Below the pieces are notes generated by a model. It worked only from the letters and a program-made list of their open reading frames with translations, ran no database searches and was not told the DNA's origin. A DNA stretch of 64,000 nt from Streptomyces hyaluromycini. Lineage in GTDB: Bacteria > Actinomycetota > Actinomycetes > Streptomycetales > Streptomycetaceae. The DNA lies in the NCBI RefSeq assembly GCF_002217755.1, contig NZ_BCFL01000017.1:524442-588441 (forward strand), read 5' to 3'. Each line of letters begins with the position of its first letter. Positions within the stretch are counted from its first letter, which is position 1. Positions 1 to 7,590 of the stretch are shown in pieces. The translations under genes and the position numbers were made by a program.

Positions 1-1
1 C

Positions 2-250
2 GCGGAAATTAAAGGTGACGATCACGAGCGCCATAACATCCTTCCGCGGAATCTCCCTGCGGGCATCGATAGCCCGGTCGTGCGTGAGGCTGAACTCGTG
101 GATGCCCGCCTGCTGCGCAATCAGGCTGATTATGACATCTACCCAATCAACGAATCCGATTGGGAAAACGATGCTCGTGCACTTTCAGCAACAGCGGCCA
201 ACTTTGTCCAGATGTGTGAATCTTTCGCCCTGACGAACGGATATATCTGA
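2..250 (+). CDS. HEPN-like protein, C-terminal fragment (5' end outside window)
   Basis: An open frame runs in from the left edge and ends with TGA at 248-250, overlapping the next gene's ATG by one base, so 82 C-terminal residues are visible. They contain RNQADYDIYP, which resembles the R-N-x-A-D-Y-D signature at the end of small HEPN-domain proteins, followed by a helical tail (residues near ATAANFVQMCESF). HEPN proteins are often RNases or toxin components. The classical R-x4-6-H catalytic motif is not clear in this part and may lie upstream. The one-base overlap indicates translational coupling with the ATPase gene. Codon use is AT-richer than the rest of the element, suggesting separate acquisition. 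Assignment rests on one motif and is moderate at best. Confidence 0.55.
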   Translation, partial: AEIKGDDHERHNILPRNLPAGIDSPVVREAELVDARLLRNQADYDIYPINESDWENDARALSATAANFVQMCESFALTNGYI

Positions 251-1899
251 TGTCGGCAAGTGATTACGAAGCCCGAATCGCTCGGGTACTTGACGATGCA
301 GACATCCCCATCGTGCGTGTCGAGGAAAGGTCATTTCCTGGCGAACGATGGTTTCTTGTTTGGGTGGACGAAGACTCGATAGCGGCAGCGCAGAGTCTGG
401 CTGGACCTATTGAGCAAGAACTAAATTCCGTGCACGATACGGAAAATGAATCTCTCGCTGTCACTTTCAGGCCGCATCGTACCGATGTTGAAAAGCCTCT
501 GGTCTCGACGCCAAAGAGCGTCCTCGCCTCTTCAAAAGTTGACCAGCTGATCCAGCTGTTGGAAGCTAGGTCGCGCACATCTGACGCACTTCCCAGTCTC
601 AAGTACATGGAAGATCCCCGGGCTAGTCTGGCCGCTATTGGTGCGTCACGTCACCACCTCGTCTACGGCCGACGTGGTGTAGGGAAGACCGCGCTCCTTC
701 TCGAGGCTAAGCGTCTCGCCGAGAGAGAAGGGCACGTAACGGCGTGGATGAATGCCCACACCCTGCGACTAATGAACCCATCTTCCGCTTTCCTTATGAT
801 TGCGGAGACTGTACTAACCTCCTTGATTCAGCACGCAGGCACTTCCCAGGGTGATTCCTTCGCTCGCCTAAAAGATCTCGGCGAGAAAGTCACATCTCTC
901 CGGGCCGCTGAAGGAGATGCAGAGCTCGGCGAAACCATCGCTGATTTGAATAGGGGATTGCGGACGGTCCTGCGAGCGGGGATCGTTCGCCTGTACCTGT
1001 ATCTCGATGACTTCTACCTTTTCCCTACCTCCGCGCAACCGCATCTGCTTGACTACTTGACTAGCATGCTGCGCGACTGTGATGGCTGGCTGAAGGTTGC
1101 GAGCATTGAACGCTTGACGCGGCCTTTCGAGCCATCCTCGCATATCGGCATTGAAATTCCGCATGACGCATCCAAGATCGATCTGGATGTGACTTTGGAA
1201 GATCCTGAAGCCACGCAGAAGTTCTTGGAGTCCGTGCTTACGAACTACACGGAAACCGTGGGGATCTCTAAACCGTCGAGTATTACCCGTGATGCAGCGC
1301 TTGGCAGGCTGATTCTCGGTTCAGGTGGTGTACCTAGGGATTACTTGAACCTTTTCGCCTCTTCGATCGTGGCAGCTAGATCCCGGACAAACGCTCGGGA
1401 GGTCGGACAGGAAGACGTCGCAGATGCCGCCGGTAAGGCGGCGCGAGGAAAATTGAGAGATCTAGAGCAGGATGTTTCTGCAGATAACGCCGATTCTTTG
1501 ACCTCGGCTCTCGAATATCTTTCGTCGTATGTTCGGGGAGAGGGATACACCTACTTCCGCGTCGATGTTGCCCAAAAATCCCTCCCGGCCTATGAGACTC
1601 TTGCACGCCTCGTTGACCTCCGGTTTGCGCACCTGATTCAGGCTACGCTCTCAGACCAGCACCGCCAGGGAGTCAAGTATGAGGCGTACATTCTCGACCT
1701 AAGTCAGTACTCAGATGTGCGCTTGAAGCGGGGGCTGCACGTACTTGACCTCGAGGACGGCAAATGGACTTTTAGGTTGAGCGGAAAGGCTAATACGCTC
1801 AGAAAATTGAAGAGCACTCTATTCCGAGACGAGTTGCGGCGATCGCCTGTACTCGATCTGGAAGCGCTTGGGCGGTATGCGGGCCTGAACACGGCATGA
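250..1899 (+). CDS. P-loop ATPase (ORC/CDC6- or STAND-like), 549 aa
   Basis: This is an AAA-type ATPase of the kind annotated as ORC-CDC6 family ATPase. The Walker A motif GRRGVGKT is at residues 140-147. The Walker B strand LYLYLDD ends at Asp253-Asp254. A sensor-like strand (VASIERLTRP) follows, and GGVPRDYL resembles the sensor II region of ORC-like ATPases. The last 150 residues look like a winged-helix or regulatory domain. There is no signal peptide or membrane segment, so it is cytoplasmic. It is coupled to the upstream HEPN-like gene (TGATG junction). ATPase plus HEPN pairs are common in bacterial defence and toxin systems, so phage defence is a reasonable inference but not shown. Many A/T-ending codons mark it as foreign even within the mobile element. 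Confidence 0.75.
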   Translation: MSASDYEARIARVLDDADIPIVRVEERSFPGERWFLVWVDEDSIAAAQSLAGPIEQELNSVHDTENESLAVTFRPHRTDVEKPLVSTPKSVLASSKVDQLIQLLEARSRTSDALPSLKYMEDPRASLAAIGASRHHLVYGRRGVGKTALLLEAKRLAEREGHVTAWMNAHTLRLMNPSSAFLMIAETVLTSLIQHAGTSQGDSFARLKDLGEKVTSLRAAEGDAELGETIADLNRGLRTVLRAGIVRLYLYLDDFYLFPTSAQPHLLDYLTSMLRDCDGWLKVASIERLTRPFEPSSHIGIEIPHDASKIDLDVTLEDPEATQKFLESVLTNYTETVGISKPSSITRDAALGRLILGSGGVPRDYLNLFASSIVAARSRTNAREVGQEDVADAAGKAARGKLRDLEQDVSADNADSLTSALEYLSSYVRGEGYTYFRVDVAQKSLPAYETLARLVDLRFAHLIQATLSDQHRQGVKYEAYILDLSQYSDVRLKRGLHVLDLEDGKWTFRLSGKANTLRKLKSTLFRDELRRSPVLDLEALGRYAGLNTA

Positions 1900-2149
1900 G
1901 GTCGGTAGAACGACTTTGGGGCCGTGAACTTCGAGGCTCGCGCCAGAGTGGCTGCGTATAGCCGTGTAGCCGACCGCCCCAGCCGCGATGAACCCCTGCT
2001 TCGGCATCTCATGGTTGATCGCTCTGAGCGCGGCACGTGCGCCGGCCGGGCTGGAGCGGGACGGAGGCAGGAGCGCAGGCCCGGCCGGGGGCCGGGCCGC
2101 GCGCGGGGAGCGGAGCGAGCCGCCTTGAACCTGTAAGGAAGGTTGTAAC
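1900..2149. other. Intergenic stretch with GC hairpin
   Basis: No convincing gene lies here. A perfect inverted repeat GGCCCGGCC / GGCCGGGCC with a 3-base loop occupies 2078-2098. It could act as a terminator between the rightward ATPase gene and the leftward operon that ends at 2150, although there is no T-tract. Base composition changes sharply across this stretch, from AT-richer cargo to typical Streptomyces DNA. Confidence 0.4.
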
Positions 2150-2557
2150 TCAGTCGGGCGTGTGGGGCGCCTGAGGTGCTGTGTGCGCTTTGAAGTCCTG
2201 TGTGCAGGATGGGAGTTCGCTGCCTTGACGGTGTGCCAGTGGCAGGAAGATCACGGGCCGGATCGTCCATGTGATGCGAGTGCTGGCCTGCGTGACTGTC
2301 ACCGTGCACGCCTCGGCGCACAGGAGGGCTTTCCTCGTCGCTATGCGGCCGTCGTAGAGCCACTCCCACGCTTCCTGAGACGCGTCGGGGTCGAGTGCCG
2401 GTGAGATGGTGCGGAGTGCGATGGCAACCCATCTGTCTGCCTGGGGCGCGGAGTAGGCGTCGAAGGAGGCCCGGAGCGCCGGCCATCCCGTCCCGTCGGT
2501 GATGTCCTCGGTCCAGCACTCGCACCAGTAGCCCCGCTGCGGCTTGTCCATCAGCAC
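2150..2557 (-). CDS. Hypothetical protein, 135 aa
   Basis: A leftward gene whose ATG overlaps the end of the upstream ATP-binding gene by 7 bases, so the two form an operon with probable translational coupling. The protein has no signal peptide or membrane segment. It contains a Trp-rich N-terminal part (WCECWTED, GWPALRASFDAY) and a short tail rich in His and Pro. I do not recognise the family. Small proteins of this kind often accompany the HATPase-type regulator genes found in Streptomyces mobile elements, so a partner or regulatory role is possible but speculative. Confidence 0.6.
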   Translation of the reverse strand: MLMDKPQRGYWCECWTEDITDGTGWPALRASFDAYSAPQADRWVAIALRTISPALDPDASQEAWEWLYDGRIATRKALLCAEACTVTVTQASTRITWTIRPVIFLPLAHRQGSELPSCTQDFKAHTAPQAPHTPD

Positions 2558-2979
2558 GGGTGACCTCCGGTCGGTCGGCCCGCGAACAGCTCGGCGGTGA
2601 CCGTGTAGCCTCCGTCGCTCTCGTGGACGACGACGCGATGGGCGATTGCGCTGACCATGCCCAAGCCTCGGCCGTGCTCGGCCTCCTGGTCCTGGCGCTT
2701 GATCTTCGGTGCGGTGCCGGCGACCCCCTCATCCGTGACCGACAGTGCGATCACCTGCGCTGACACCGCAAGGGCCAGATGGAAGCTGCCCGACTGCTGG
2801 CCGCTGGCCGTGTGGAGGATCGCGTTCGCGCTCAGCTCGCTCACGATCAGCTCGGCGTCTTCGGCTAAAGGGGAGCCTCGCAGGATGTCACGGGTCCAGC
2901 GGCGGGCTCGGCTGACCTCTTCCGGGAAACCTGGGCAACTGAGTCCCCAGACCCGGGCTGTACTCGTATACTCGTGCAT
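2551..2979 (-). CDS. ATP-binding regulator, anti-sigma/HATPase (RsbW-like) family, 142 aa
   Basis: The protein has the layout of single-domain HATPase_c regulators so abundant in Streptomyces. An N box like ELIVSELSANAILHT comes first, and a G box HGRGLGMVSAIAH follows near the C-terminus. Members bind ATP and act as serine kinases or anti-sigma factors, often in antibiotic or development control. I chose the ATG at 2979 because AAGGGA sits 6 bases before it. A longer version from 3009 lacks a ribosome site. A sequence resembling the element's operator (ACGAGTATACGAGTA on this strand) spans the start codon. It is first gene of a two-gene operon with the 135-residue protein. Confidence 0.75.
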   Translation of the reverse strand: MHEYTSTARVWGLSCPGFPEEVSRARRWTRDILRGSPLAEDAELIVSELSANAILHTASGQQSGSFHLALAVSAQVIALSVTDEGVAGTAPKIKRQDQEAEHGRGLGMVSAIAHRVVVHESDGGYTVTAELFAGRPTGGHPC

Positions 2980-2984
2980 ACAAG
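2961..2984. promoter_or_regulatory. Possible degenerate GntR operator over a start codon
   Basis: On the minus strand it reads ACGAGTA twice in tandem, matching the half-site seen in the stronger operators at 3513, 4395, 4478 and 7563. It lies in the coding start of the ATP-binding regulator, so coincidence cannot be excluded. Confidence 0.35.
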
Positions 2985-3025
2985 TCCCTTCGTGCTGGTA
3001 GGCCGCCATGTGCAGCGGGTTCGGG

Positions 3026-3457
3026 CTAGACGAGTTTCACGCCATCGTGGGCGCGGATCGCAGGTGGAGACGCCGCGTCCATCGCGTCCAGGACGCGGAT
3101 GGCGTACGCCTCGTCGGCAAGCTCGGAGACTTCTTCGCGGGTGGCCCAGCGCAGTGCGCGGGTCTCGTCGCCAGTGGTGGGCGTGCCGTCGGCGGCCTCG
3201 CAGCGGAAGACCAGGGAGACGATCAGGCCCGTCATGTTCTTGTAGACACCGGTCAGAGTCGCCGGAAGGGCGATCTTGATGCCGGTCTCTTCGAGAACTT
3301 CGCGTTGCAGGGCCTCGGGGATGGTCTCCTCGCGTTCGAGGACACCGCCCGGCGGTTCCCACTTGCCGTTGTCCCGGCGCTGGATCAGGAGGGCACGGCC
3401 GCGGGTGTCTATGACGACCCCGGCGACGCTCACGGAGTGCGGGCGTTCTGTGCTCAC
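3026..3457 (-). CDS. Nudix hydrolase, 143 aa
   Basis: The Nudix box is complete (GGVLEREETIPEALQREVLE followed by ETGI), fitting G-x5-E-x7-R-E-U-x-E-E-x-G-U, so it should bind Mg2+ and hydrolyse a nucleoside diphosphate linked compound. The substrate cannot be read from sequence. A GTG at 3457 is preferred: it gives the usual N-terminus STERPHSVSVAGVV and has GAGGG upstream. A longer frame begins at 3514 but lacks a ribosome site and has a Cys-rich leader. It is transcribed away from the GntR repressor, and both promoters share the operator at 3513-3527. Nudix genes next to the repressor are common in Streptomyces AICEs (pSAM2 has pif there). Confidence 0.88.
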   Translation of the reverse strand: MSTERPHSVSVAGVVIDTRGRALLIQRRDNGKWEPPGGVLEREETIPEALQREVLEETGIKIALPATLTGVYKNMTGLIVSLVFRCEAADGTPTTGDETRALRWATREEVSELADEAYAIRVLDAMDAASPPAIRAHDGVKLV

Positions 3458-3512
3458 GTTCCTCGGCCCTCTCGGCTGGCTAGGCTCTCCACCGTAGCAA
3501 CAACACTCGCCC

Positions 3513-3527
3513 ACTCGTCTAGATACC
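3513..3527. promoter_or_regulatory. GntR operator between nudix and repressor genes
   Basis: ACTCGTCTAGATACC carries the ACTCGT half-site (ACGAGT on the other strand) common to the element's operators. It is 14 bases before the repressor start and 56 bases before the Nudix start, placing it to control both, consistent with autoregulation. Confidence 0.65.
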
Positions 3528-3540
3528 TAAAGGAGTACAA

Positions 3541-4332
3541 GTGAGCCCTGCCCTTCCTTCGGGCCTCCTCGGAGATCTCGACCCCACGAGCGATCGTGCG
3601 GTCTTCCGGCAGATCGCCGACCAACTGCGCGAAGCCATCGACCGTGGGCGATTCGGCGAGGGCGAGAAGCTGCCCTCAGAGGCTGAGCTTGTCGAACACT
3701 ACGGAGTGTCCCGGATGACGGTCCGGAACTCCTTCTCCATCCTCCAGGGGGAAGGGCTCGTGCATGCAGAGCACGGGAAGGGTGTGTTCGTACGGCCCCG
3801 GCCTCCCGTGCGGCGGCTCGCCTCCGACCGGTTCGCCCGGCGGCATCGGGAGCAGGGGAAGTCCGCGTTCATCGTGGAGGCGGATGCGGCCGGCAGTCAC
3901 CCACAGGTCGACAGCCTTGAAGTGAAGGAAGAGAAGGCCAGCCAGGACGTCTCCACGCGGCTCGGGTCCGTGCGGCGGGTACTCGCCCGACGGCGCCGGT
4001 ACCTCCTCGACGGCCGGCCGGTCGAGTTCGCCACCTCCTACCTCCCCCTCGACATCGCCCGCGGCACCCAGATCGCCGAACCCAACCCCGGGCCTGGTGG
4101 CATCTACGCCCGCCTCGAAGAGCTGGGGCACCGCCTCGACCACTTCGAGGAGGAGATCCGCGCCCGGATGCCTTCGCCCGACGAGGTGAAGACGCTCCGG
4201 CTAGCCTCTGGCGTCCCGGTCATTCACCTGATCCGTACCGCTTTCGACACCGAGGGGCGGCCAGTCGAAGTCTGCGACACGGTCATGGCGGCGGACGCCT
4301 ACGTCCTGTCGTATCAGCTTCCGGCGACCTGA
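3541..4332 (+). CDS. GntR-family transcriptional repressor (KorSA-like), 263 aa
   Basis: An N-terminal GntR winged helix (residues about 20-85, with LPSEAELVEHYGVSRMTVRN as recognition region) is followed by a C-terminal UTRA ligand-binding domain (about 105-255). This is the HutC subfamily. In pSAM2-type elements the equivalent, KorSA, represses transfer and replication genes. GTG at 3541 has AAAGGAG 4 bases upstream. Four copies of an ACGAGT operator flank this gene, the transfer operon and the spdD-like gene, so it probably represses them and itself. The inducing ligand is unknown. Confidence 0.9.
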   Translation: MSPALPSGLLGDLDPTSDRAVFRQIADQLREAIDRGRFGEGEKLPSEAELVEHYGVSRMTVRNSFSILQGEGLVHAEHGKGVFVRPRPPVRRLASDRFARRHREQGKSAFIVEADAAGSHPQVDSLEVKEEKASQDVSTRLGSVRRVLARRRRYLLDGRPVEFATSYLPLDIARGTQIAEPNPGPGGIYARLEELGHRLDHFEEEIRARMPSPDEVKTLRLASGVPVIHLIRTAFDTEGRPVEVCDTVMAADAYVLSYQLPAT

Positions 4333-4394
4333 TCGTCATGGTTTGCGGTGGTGCGCGGGCACAGCTCTCCGAACTCGTACACCCCAACACACAT

Positions 4395-4410
4395 ACTCGT
4401 ATAGACGAGT
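4395..4410. promoter_or_regulatory. Palindromic GntR operator upstream of transfer operon
   Basis: ACTCGTATAGACGAGT is a perfect inverted repeat of ACTCGT/ACGAGT with a 4-base centre, the best palindrome of the operator set. It lies 108 bases before the first transfer-operon gene. Confidence 0.75.
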
Positions 4411-4473
4411 GGGCAAGTTGTGTGGCAGGGTGATCGTCGTGAGCCCGGGAGATCGGGTTCGCAGATCGCTACA

Positions 4474-4492
4474 TGTATAGACGAGTAGATAG
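4474..4492. promoter_or_regulatory. Second GntR operator at transfer operon start
   Basis: TGTATAGACGAGTAGATAG repeats the half-site and shares TAGACGAGTAGATA with the site at 7563. It ends 10 bases before the GTG start of the next gene, so a bound repressor would cover the transcription start or ribosome site. Confidence 0.7.
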
Positions 4493-4502
4493 GGAGTGTG
4501 CT

Positions 4503-4859
4503 GTGCGCACCATCCGTGTGGAGACCACCGCCGCCACGATCCTCCTCACCGAGGCTCCTGAGCCCAAGGTCCGCGACCGCCAGACCGGCGAGATCGCCAA
4601 GGACGCCGTGAGCGGTGAGGCGCTGATGACCATCGGCGTCGTCTACATCGAGGACGGGGAGTCCTCGCTGATCAAGGTCACCGTGCCGGAGGGCGGCGTT
4701 TCCGAGGGGCTGAACCTCGGCGCGCCGGTCTCGCTCCCCGGCCTCGTCGCCCGGCCGTGGGAGTCCGTGTTCAACGGGCAGCAGCGCCACGGCATTGCCT
4801 ACCGGGCCGCCGCCGTCACACCGGCCGCGTTCCCGGCAACCATGGGGGCCACCGCCTGA
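4503..4859 (+). CDS. Conserved AICE hypothetical protein, first gene of transfer operon, 118 aa
   Basis: A soluble, beta-rich small protein (RTIRVETTAATILLTEAPEP near the N-terminus). I recognise it as a type that regularly precedes the tra gene in Streptomyces AICEs, but no function is known. GTG at 4503 is chosen because GGGAG lies about 6 bases upstream and because the ATG at 4473 would put the operator inside the gene. Its TGA overlaps the ATG of tra (ATGA), showing coupling. A role in replication or transfer is inferred from position only. Confidence 0.75.
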   Translation: MRTIRVETTAATILLTEAPEPKVRDRQTGEIAKDAVSGEALMTIGVVYIEDGESSLIKVTVPEGGVSEGLNLGAPVSLPGLVARPWESVFNGQQRHGIAYRAAAVTPAAFPATMGATA

Positions 4860-6235
4860 TGACCGACCTGACAACGCTCCTGGAGGTGGGTGGTCCTGTC
4901 GCCGCGCTCGGCTGCGGGGCCGCCTACACCCGGGCCAAGCACCCGGCGGCCTACTGGTCCACCGTCGGCGGCCCGATATCCACGGTCCGCCTGCTCAGCT
5001 CCTACGGCTCCGTCATGGAAGCCTGCGGCCTGACCGTCGCGCCCTCCCGGCTGCGGGTCCTCGCCGTCAAAGCCACCACCCGGCGGGAGGTCCGGGCGGT
5101 CCCGCCCCGCCGGGGCATCATCCGTCCCACCTCGACCGGGCTGCGGCTTCGCCTCCGGCTCGCTCCCGGACAGGAGCCGGCCGATGTCGCCGCCTCGGCC
5201 GAACGGTTGCGGCACGCCTGGGGCGTCCATGCCGTCTACGTCACCACGGTGAAGCCGGGTGTCGTGGAACTGCGGCTCGTCGGCTACGACGTCCTGCGGC
5301 GGGTGCGCATGCCCCGCAAGACCGGCGGCGGGTTCCTGAAGGTGCCGGTGGCGCTGCGCGAGGATGCCATGCCCTTCGTTCGCGACTACCGAACGGTTCC
5401 CCACCAACTCACGCTCGGCGCAACCCTGTCAGGCAAGTCCATGTACCTCCGGCACCTCATCGCCGGACTTGCCCCTCAGCCCGTCGCCCTCGTCGGAATC
5501 GACTGCAAGCGGGGCGTCGAACTGGCGCCGTTCGCCGCCCGGCTCTCGGCGCTCGCCACCGACCCGGACGAAGCTGCCGAGTTGCTGCCCGTCCTGGTCA
5601 AGGAAATGGAGGATCGATATGACCTGATCAAGGAACGGCAGGGCATCGCGCCCGGCACCCCGGACGAGGAGATCACCTCCGACATCTGGGGTCTGCCGGA
5701 GACCCAACGCCCCGTGCCCATCATCCTGTTCGTCGACGAGGTGGCCGAACTCTTCCTCACCGCGACCCGCAAGGACGAGGAACGGCGGGACGAGATGGTC
5801 ACCCAGCTCATCCGCCTCGCCCAGCTCGGCCGCGCGGCCGGCATCTACCTGGAGGTCTGCGGGCAGCGCTTCGGCGCCGAACTCGGCAAGGGCGCGACCA
5901 TGCTCCGGGCCCAGCTCACCGGCCGAGTGTGCCACCGCGTCAACGACGAAGCCTCCGCCAAGATGGCGCTCGGTGACATCGCCCCCGAAGCGGTCTTCGC
6001 CGCCTGTGCCATCGCTCCTGAGATGCCCGGTCTCGCCGTCGCGGGCGACACCTCCGGCGGCTGGTCCCGCATCCGCACCCCGTACCTCTCCCTCGGCGAT
6101 GCCGCCGAGACCTGCCGGGAGGCGGCGCACCTGGTGCCCGACCTGCCTTCGCTCAAGCCCTTCCGGCCTCACGTGCCCGTACGCCCGGTCGAGCCTGCGG
6201 CGCCGGTCGTCCGGCCGCGTCCGGTGGCCGACTGA
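4859..6235 (+). CDS. tra: FtsK/SpoIIIE-like DNA translocase, conjugal transfer protein Tra (TraB type), 458 aa
   Basis: The motor domain carries Walker A GATLSGKS at residues 187-194 and Walker B ILFVDEV with Asp293-Glu294, followed by the arginine-finger region GQRFGAEL. The N-terminal 55 residues hold a weak hydrophobic stretch. In Streptomyces, Tra alone moves double-stranded plasmid DNA between mycelia by recognising short clt repeats, unlike type IV secretion. No clt repeats were identified here. The ATG at 4859 overlaps the previous stop. Length is in the range of TraB proteins. The C-terminal 25 residues are Pro/Val rich. Confidence 0.92.
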   Translation: MTDLTTLLEVGGPVAALGCGAAYTRAKHPAAYWSTVGGPISTVRLLSSYGSVMEACGLTVAPSRLRVLAVKATTRREVRAVPPRRGIIRPTSTGLRLRLRLAPGQEPADVAASAERLRHAWGVHAVYVTTVKPGVVELRLVGYDVLRRVRMPRKTGGGFLKVPVALREDAMPFVRDYRTVPHQLTLGATLSGKSMYLRHLIAGLAPQPVALVGIDCKRGVELAPFAARLSALATDPDEAAELLPVLVKEMEDRYDLIKERQGIAPGTPDEEITSDIWGLPETQRPVPIILFVDEVAELFLTATRKDEERRDEMVTQLIRLAQLGRAAGIYLEVCGQRFGAELGKGATMLRAQLTGRVCHRVNDEASAKMALGDIAPEAVFAACAIAPEMPGLAVAGDTSGGWSRIRTPYLSLGDAAETCREAAHLVPDLPSLKPFRPHVPVRPVEPAAPVVRPRPVAD

Positions 6236-6323
6236 CCGTCGTCCCTTCCTCGCATCGGTCGGCGTGACCGCCTCGCGCCAAGTCCCTACCCCTCCCATGC
6301 CCGAAACCGAAAGGAGCCGGACC

Positions 6324-6962
6324 GTGCGCGTCCACCTCGGCCGTGTCGACGCGGTGTTGGTCCAGGCGCTCATTGCTGCCGCGCTGTCCTTCGCCCACCT
6401 CCATGACGTAGCCATGGCGGCTGGACAGGACGGGTGGAAAGCCTGGGCCTACCCGATCAGCGTTGACCTGTTGCTCGTCGCCGCATGGCGTCGACTCCGC
6501 TCCGGGACGGCCAAAGCGGCGGCCTGGTGCTGGTTCGTCATCGCCCTCGTCGCGTCCCTCGGCGCGAACGTCGCCACCGCCGGCCTCCTCGACCTGGACG
6601 ACGTCCCCGCCTGGCTACGCATCCTCGTCGCCGGATGGCCCGCCGTCGCCTTCCTCGGCGGCACCCTCCTCGCCCACTCAGCGCCGAAAGCGGCCACCGA
6701 AGAGATCGGCGCCCACGTCATCGAGGACCAGGAGCACGAGCCCGAAGCCATCACCCCCGACCCGACGCCTGTCCAACCCGCCATCGAGGCGCTGCCGGAA
6801 CACCCGCCCGTCCCGGTGCCGGCCGCCCTGGTCGACCACGCCCGAAAGGTCGCCGCCGAACACCACACCCGCACCGGTACCCCGATCGACACACCGACCC
6901 TCCGCGCCCGCCTCGGCGTACCGGCACCCATGGCCGAAGCCATCGCCGCCCAACTCGTCTGA
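6324..6962 (+). CDS. DUF2637 membrane protein, SpdB-like spread protein, 212 aa
   Basis: The conserved block AHLHDVA...GQDGWKAWAYP and ISVDLLLVAAWRRLR identifies the DUF2637 family of plasmid spread proteins. Four hydrophobic segments lie in residues 8-125, followed by a cytoplasmic tail that ends in a helix-turn-helix-like segment (RARLGVPAPMAEAIA). SpdB proteins are membrane and DNA binding and help plasmid spread inside the recipient mycelium. GTG at 6324 has AAAGGAG about 8 bases upstream. An 88-base gap separates it from tra, and it starts the run of small spread genes. Confidence 0.85.
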   Translation: MRVHLGRVDAVLVQALIAAALSFAHLHDVAMAAGQDGWKAWAYPISVDLLLVAAWRRLRSGTAKAAAWCWFVIALVASLGANVATAGLLDLDDVPAWLRILVAGWPAVAFLGGTLLAHSAPKAATEEIGAHVIEDQEHEPEAITPDPTPVQPAIEALPEHPPVPVPAALVDHARKVAAEHHTRTGTPIDTPTLRARLGVPAPMAEAIAAQLV

Positions 6963-6974
6963 ACAGGAGGCACC

Positions 6975-7160
6975 ATGCCGCTCTTCTGCTTCAACACAGC
7001 CGCCGACTACCTCGACGCAGCTCGCCAGATGGCCGACACCGGGCGCCCGACACTGGCCCGCCTCCTCGCCGAAGAGGCCGCCGATCGCGTGTCGGACGCT
7101 GCCGAAGCTGCCCGGATCTTGAACGAATTCCCCGGCTCCAGTCTGCGACAGGAGGACTGA
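6975..7160 (+). CDS. Small AICE hypothetical protein, 61 aa
   Basis: A short, helical, Ala-rich soluble protein (residues 20-50 predicted helix, LARLLAEEAADRVSDAAEAA). The ATG has AGGAGG upstream and the gene is 12 bases after the DUF2637 gene and 2 bases before the next, so it is cotranscribed. I do not recognise a family. Position in the spread cluster suggests an accessory transfer role. Confidence 0.65.
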   Translation: MPLFCFNTAADYLDAARQMADTGRPTLARLLAEEAADRVSDAAEAARILNEFPGSSLRQED

Positions 7161-7162
7161 CC

Positions 7163-7354
7163 ATGACCACCAACCGCCGCTTCCGCAACGTCACCCGCAC
7201 CGGCCCCGTCCAGGTCGGCACCGCCTACGACGACCGGGGCCGCGAGAAACACACCGCCGCCTGCACCGCCCCACGCTGCGGCTTCTCCGCCGACTACGAC
7301 AGCCGCGCCGCCGCCGAACTCGCCGCCCGCACCCACCGTTGCCCCGTCCGCTGA
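7163..7354 (+). CDS. Small zinc-ribbon-like mobile element transfer protein, 63 aa
   Basis: The protein has CTAPRCGF and a later HRC, giving two or three Cys and a His that may bind zinc. Basic residues dominate the N-terminus. Very similar short proteins sit between spdB and rep in many Streptomyces elements and are labelled mobile element transfer proteins. GGAGG precedes the ATG. Function is unproven, though DNA binding is plausible from the charge and zinc ligands. Confidence 0.7.
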   Translation: MTTNRRFRNVTRTGPVQVGTAYDDRGREKHTAACTAPRCGFSADYDSRAAAELAARTHRCPVR

Positions 7355-7370
7355 AAGGACCCTGCACCCC

Positions 7371-7565
7371 GTGACCCTCAACCTGCCGCTCGTCGTCGTC
7401 CTCGGCTTCTTCGCCTGGGCGGCCGTCAAGTACCTCGGCGTCCGCACCTGGATCGTCGTCCTGGTCGCCCTCTTCGGCTTCTGGCTTTCCCACACCTTCC
7501 TCGCCCCCGCCATCGAATCCGGCACGCGTACCGGCGTGACCGTCATAAACGGCTCACATGCCTAG
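7371..7565 (+). CDS. Small membrane protein, SpdC-like, 64 aa
   Basis: Two hydrophobic stretches (residues 3-20 and 26-42, LVVVLGFFAWAAVKYLG and WIVVLVALFGFWL) fill most of the protein, so it is an integral membrane peptide of the spread gene group. It starts with GTG after GAAAGGA. Its TAG stop at 7563-7565 is part of the operator TAGACGAGT that precedes the next gene, an economical arrangement that places the repressor site across the gene end. Confidence 0.7.
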   Translation: MTLNLPLVVVLGFFAWAAVKYLGVRTWIVVLVALFGFWLSHTFLAPAIESGTRTGVTVINGSHA

Positions 7566-7579
7566 ACGAGTAGATAAGG
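7563..7579. promoter_or_regulatory. Internal GntR operator before spdD-like gene
   Basis: TAGACGAGTAGATAAGG shares 14 consecutive bases with the operator at 4478. It suggests a second repressor-controlled promoter driving spdD, rep, xis and int separately from tra. Confidence 0.65.
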
Positions 7580-7590
7580 AAATCCCGGCC

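Noticed and set aside
4473..4502. Upstream ATG at 4473 as the start of the first transfer-operon gene
   Set aside because: It would place the operator inside the gene and lacks a ribosome site. GTG at 4503 has GGGAG in the proper place.
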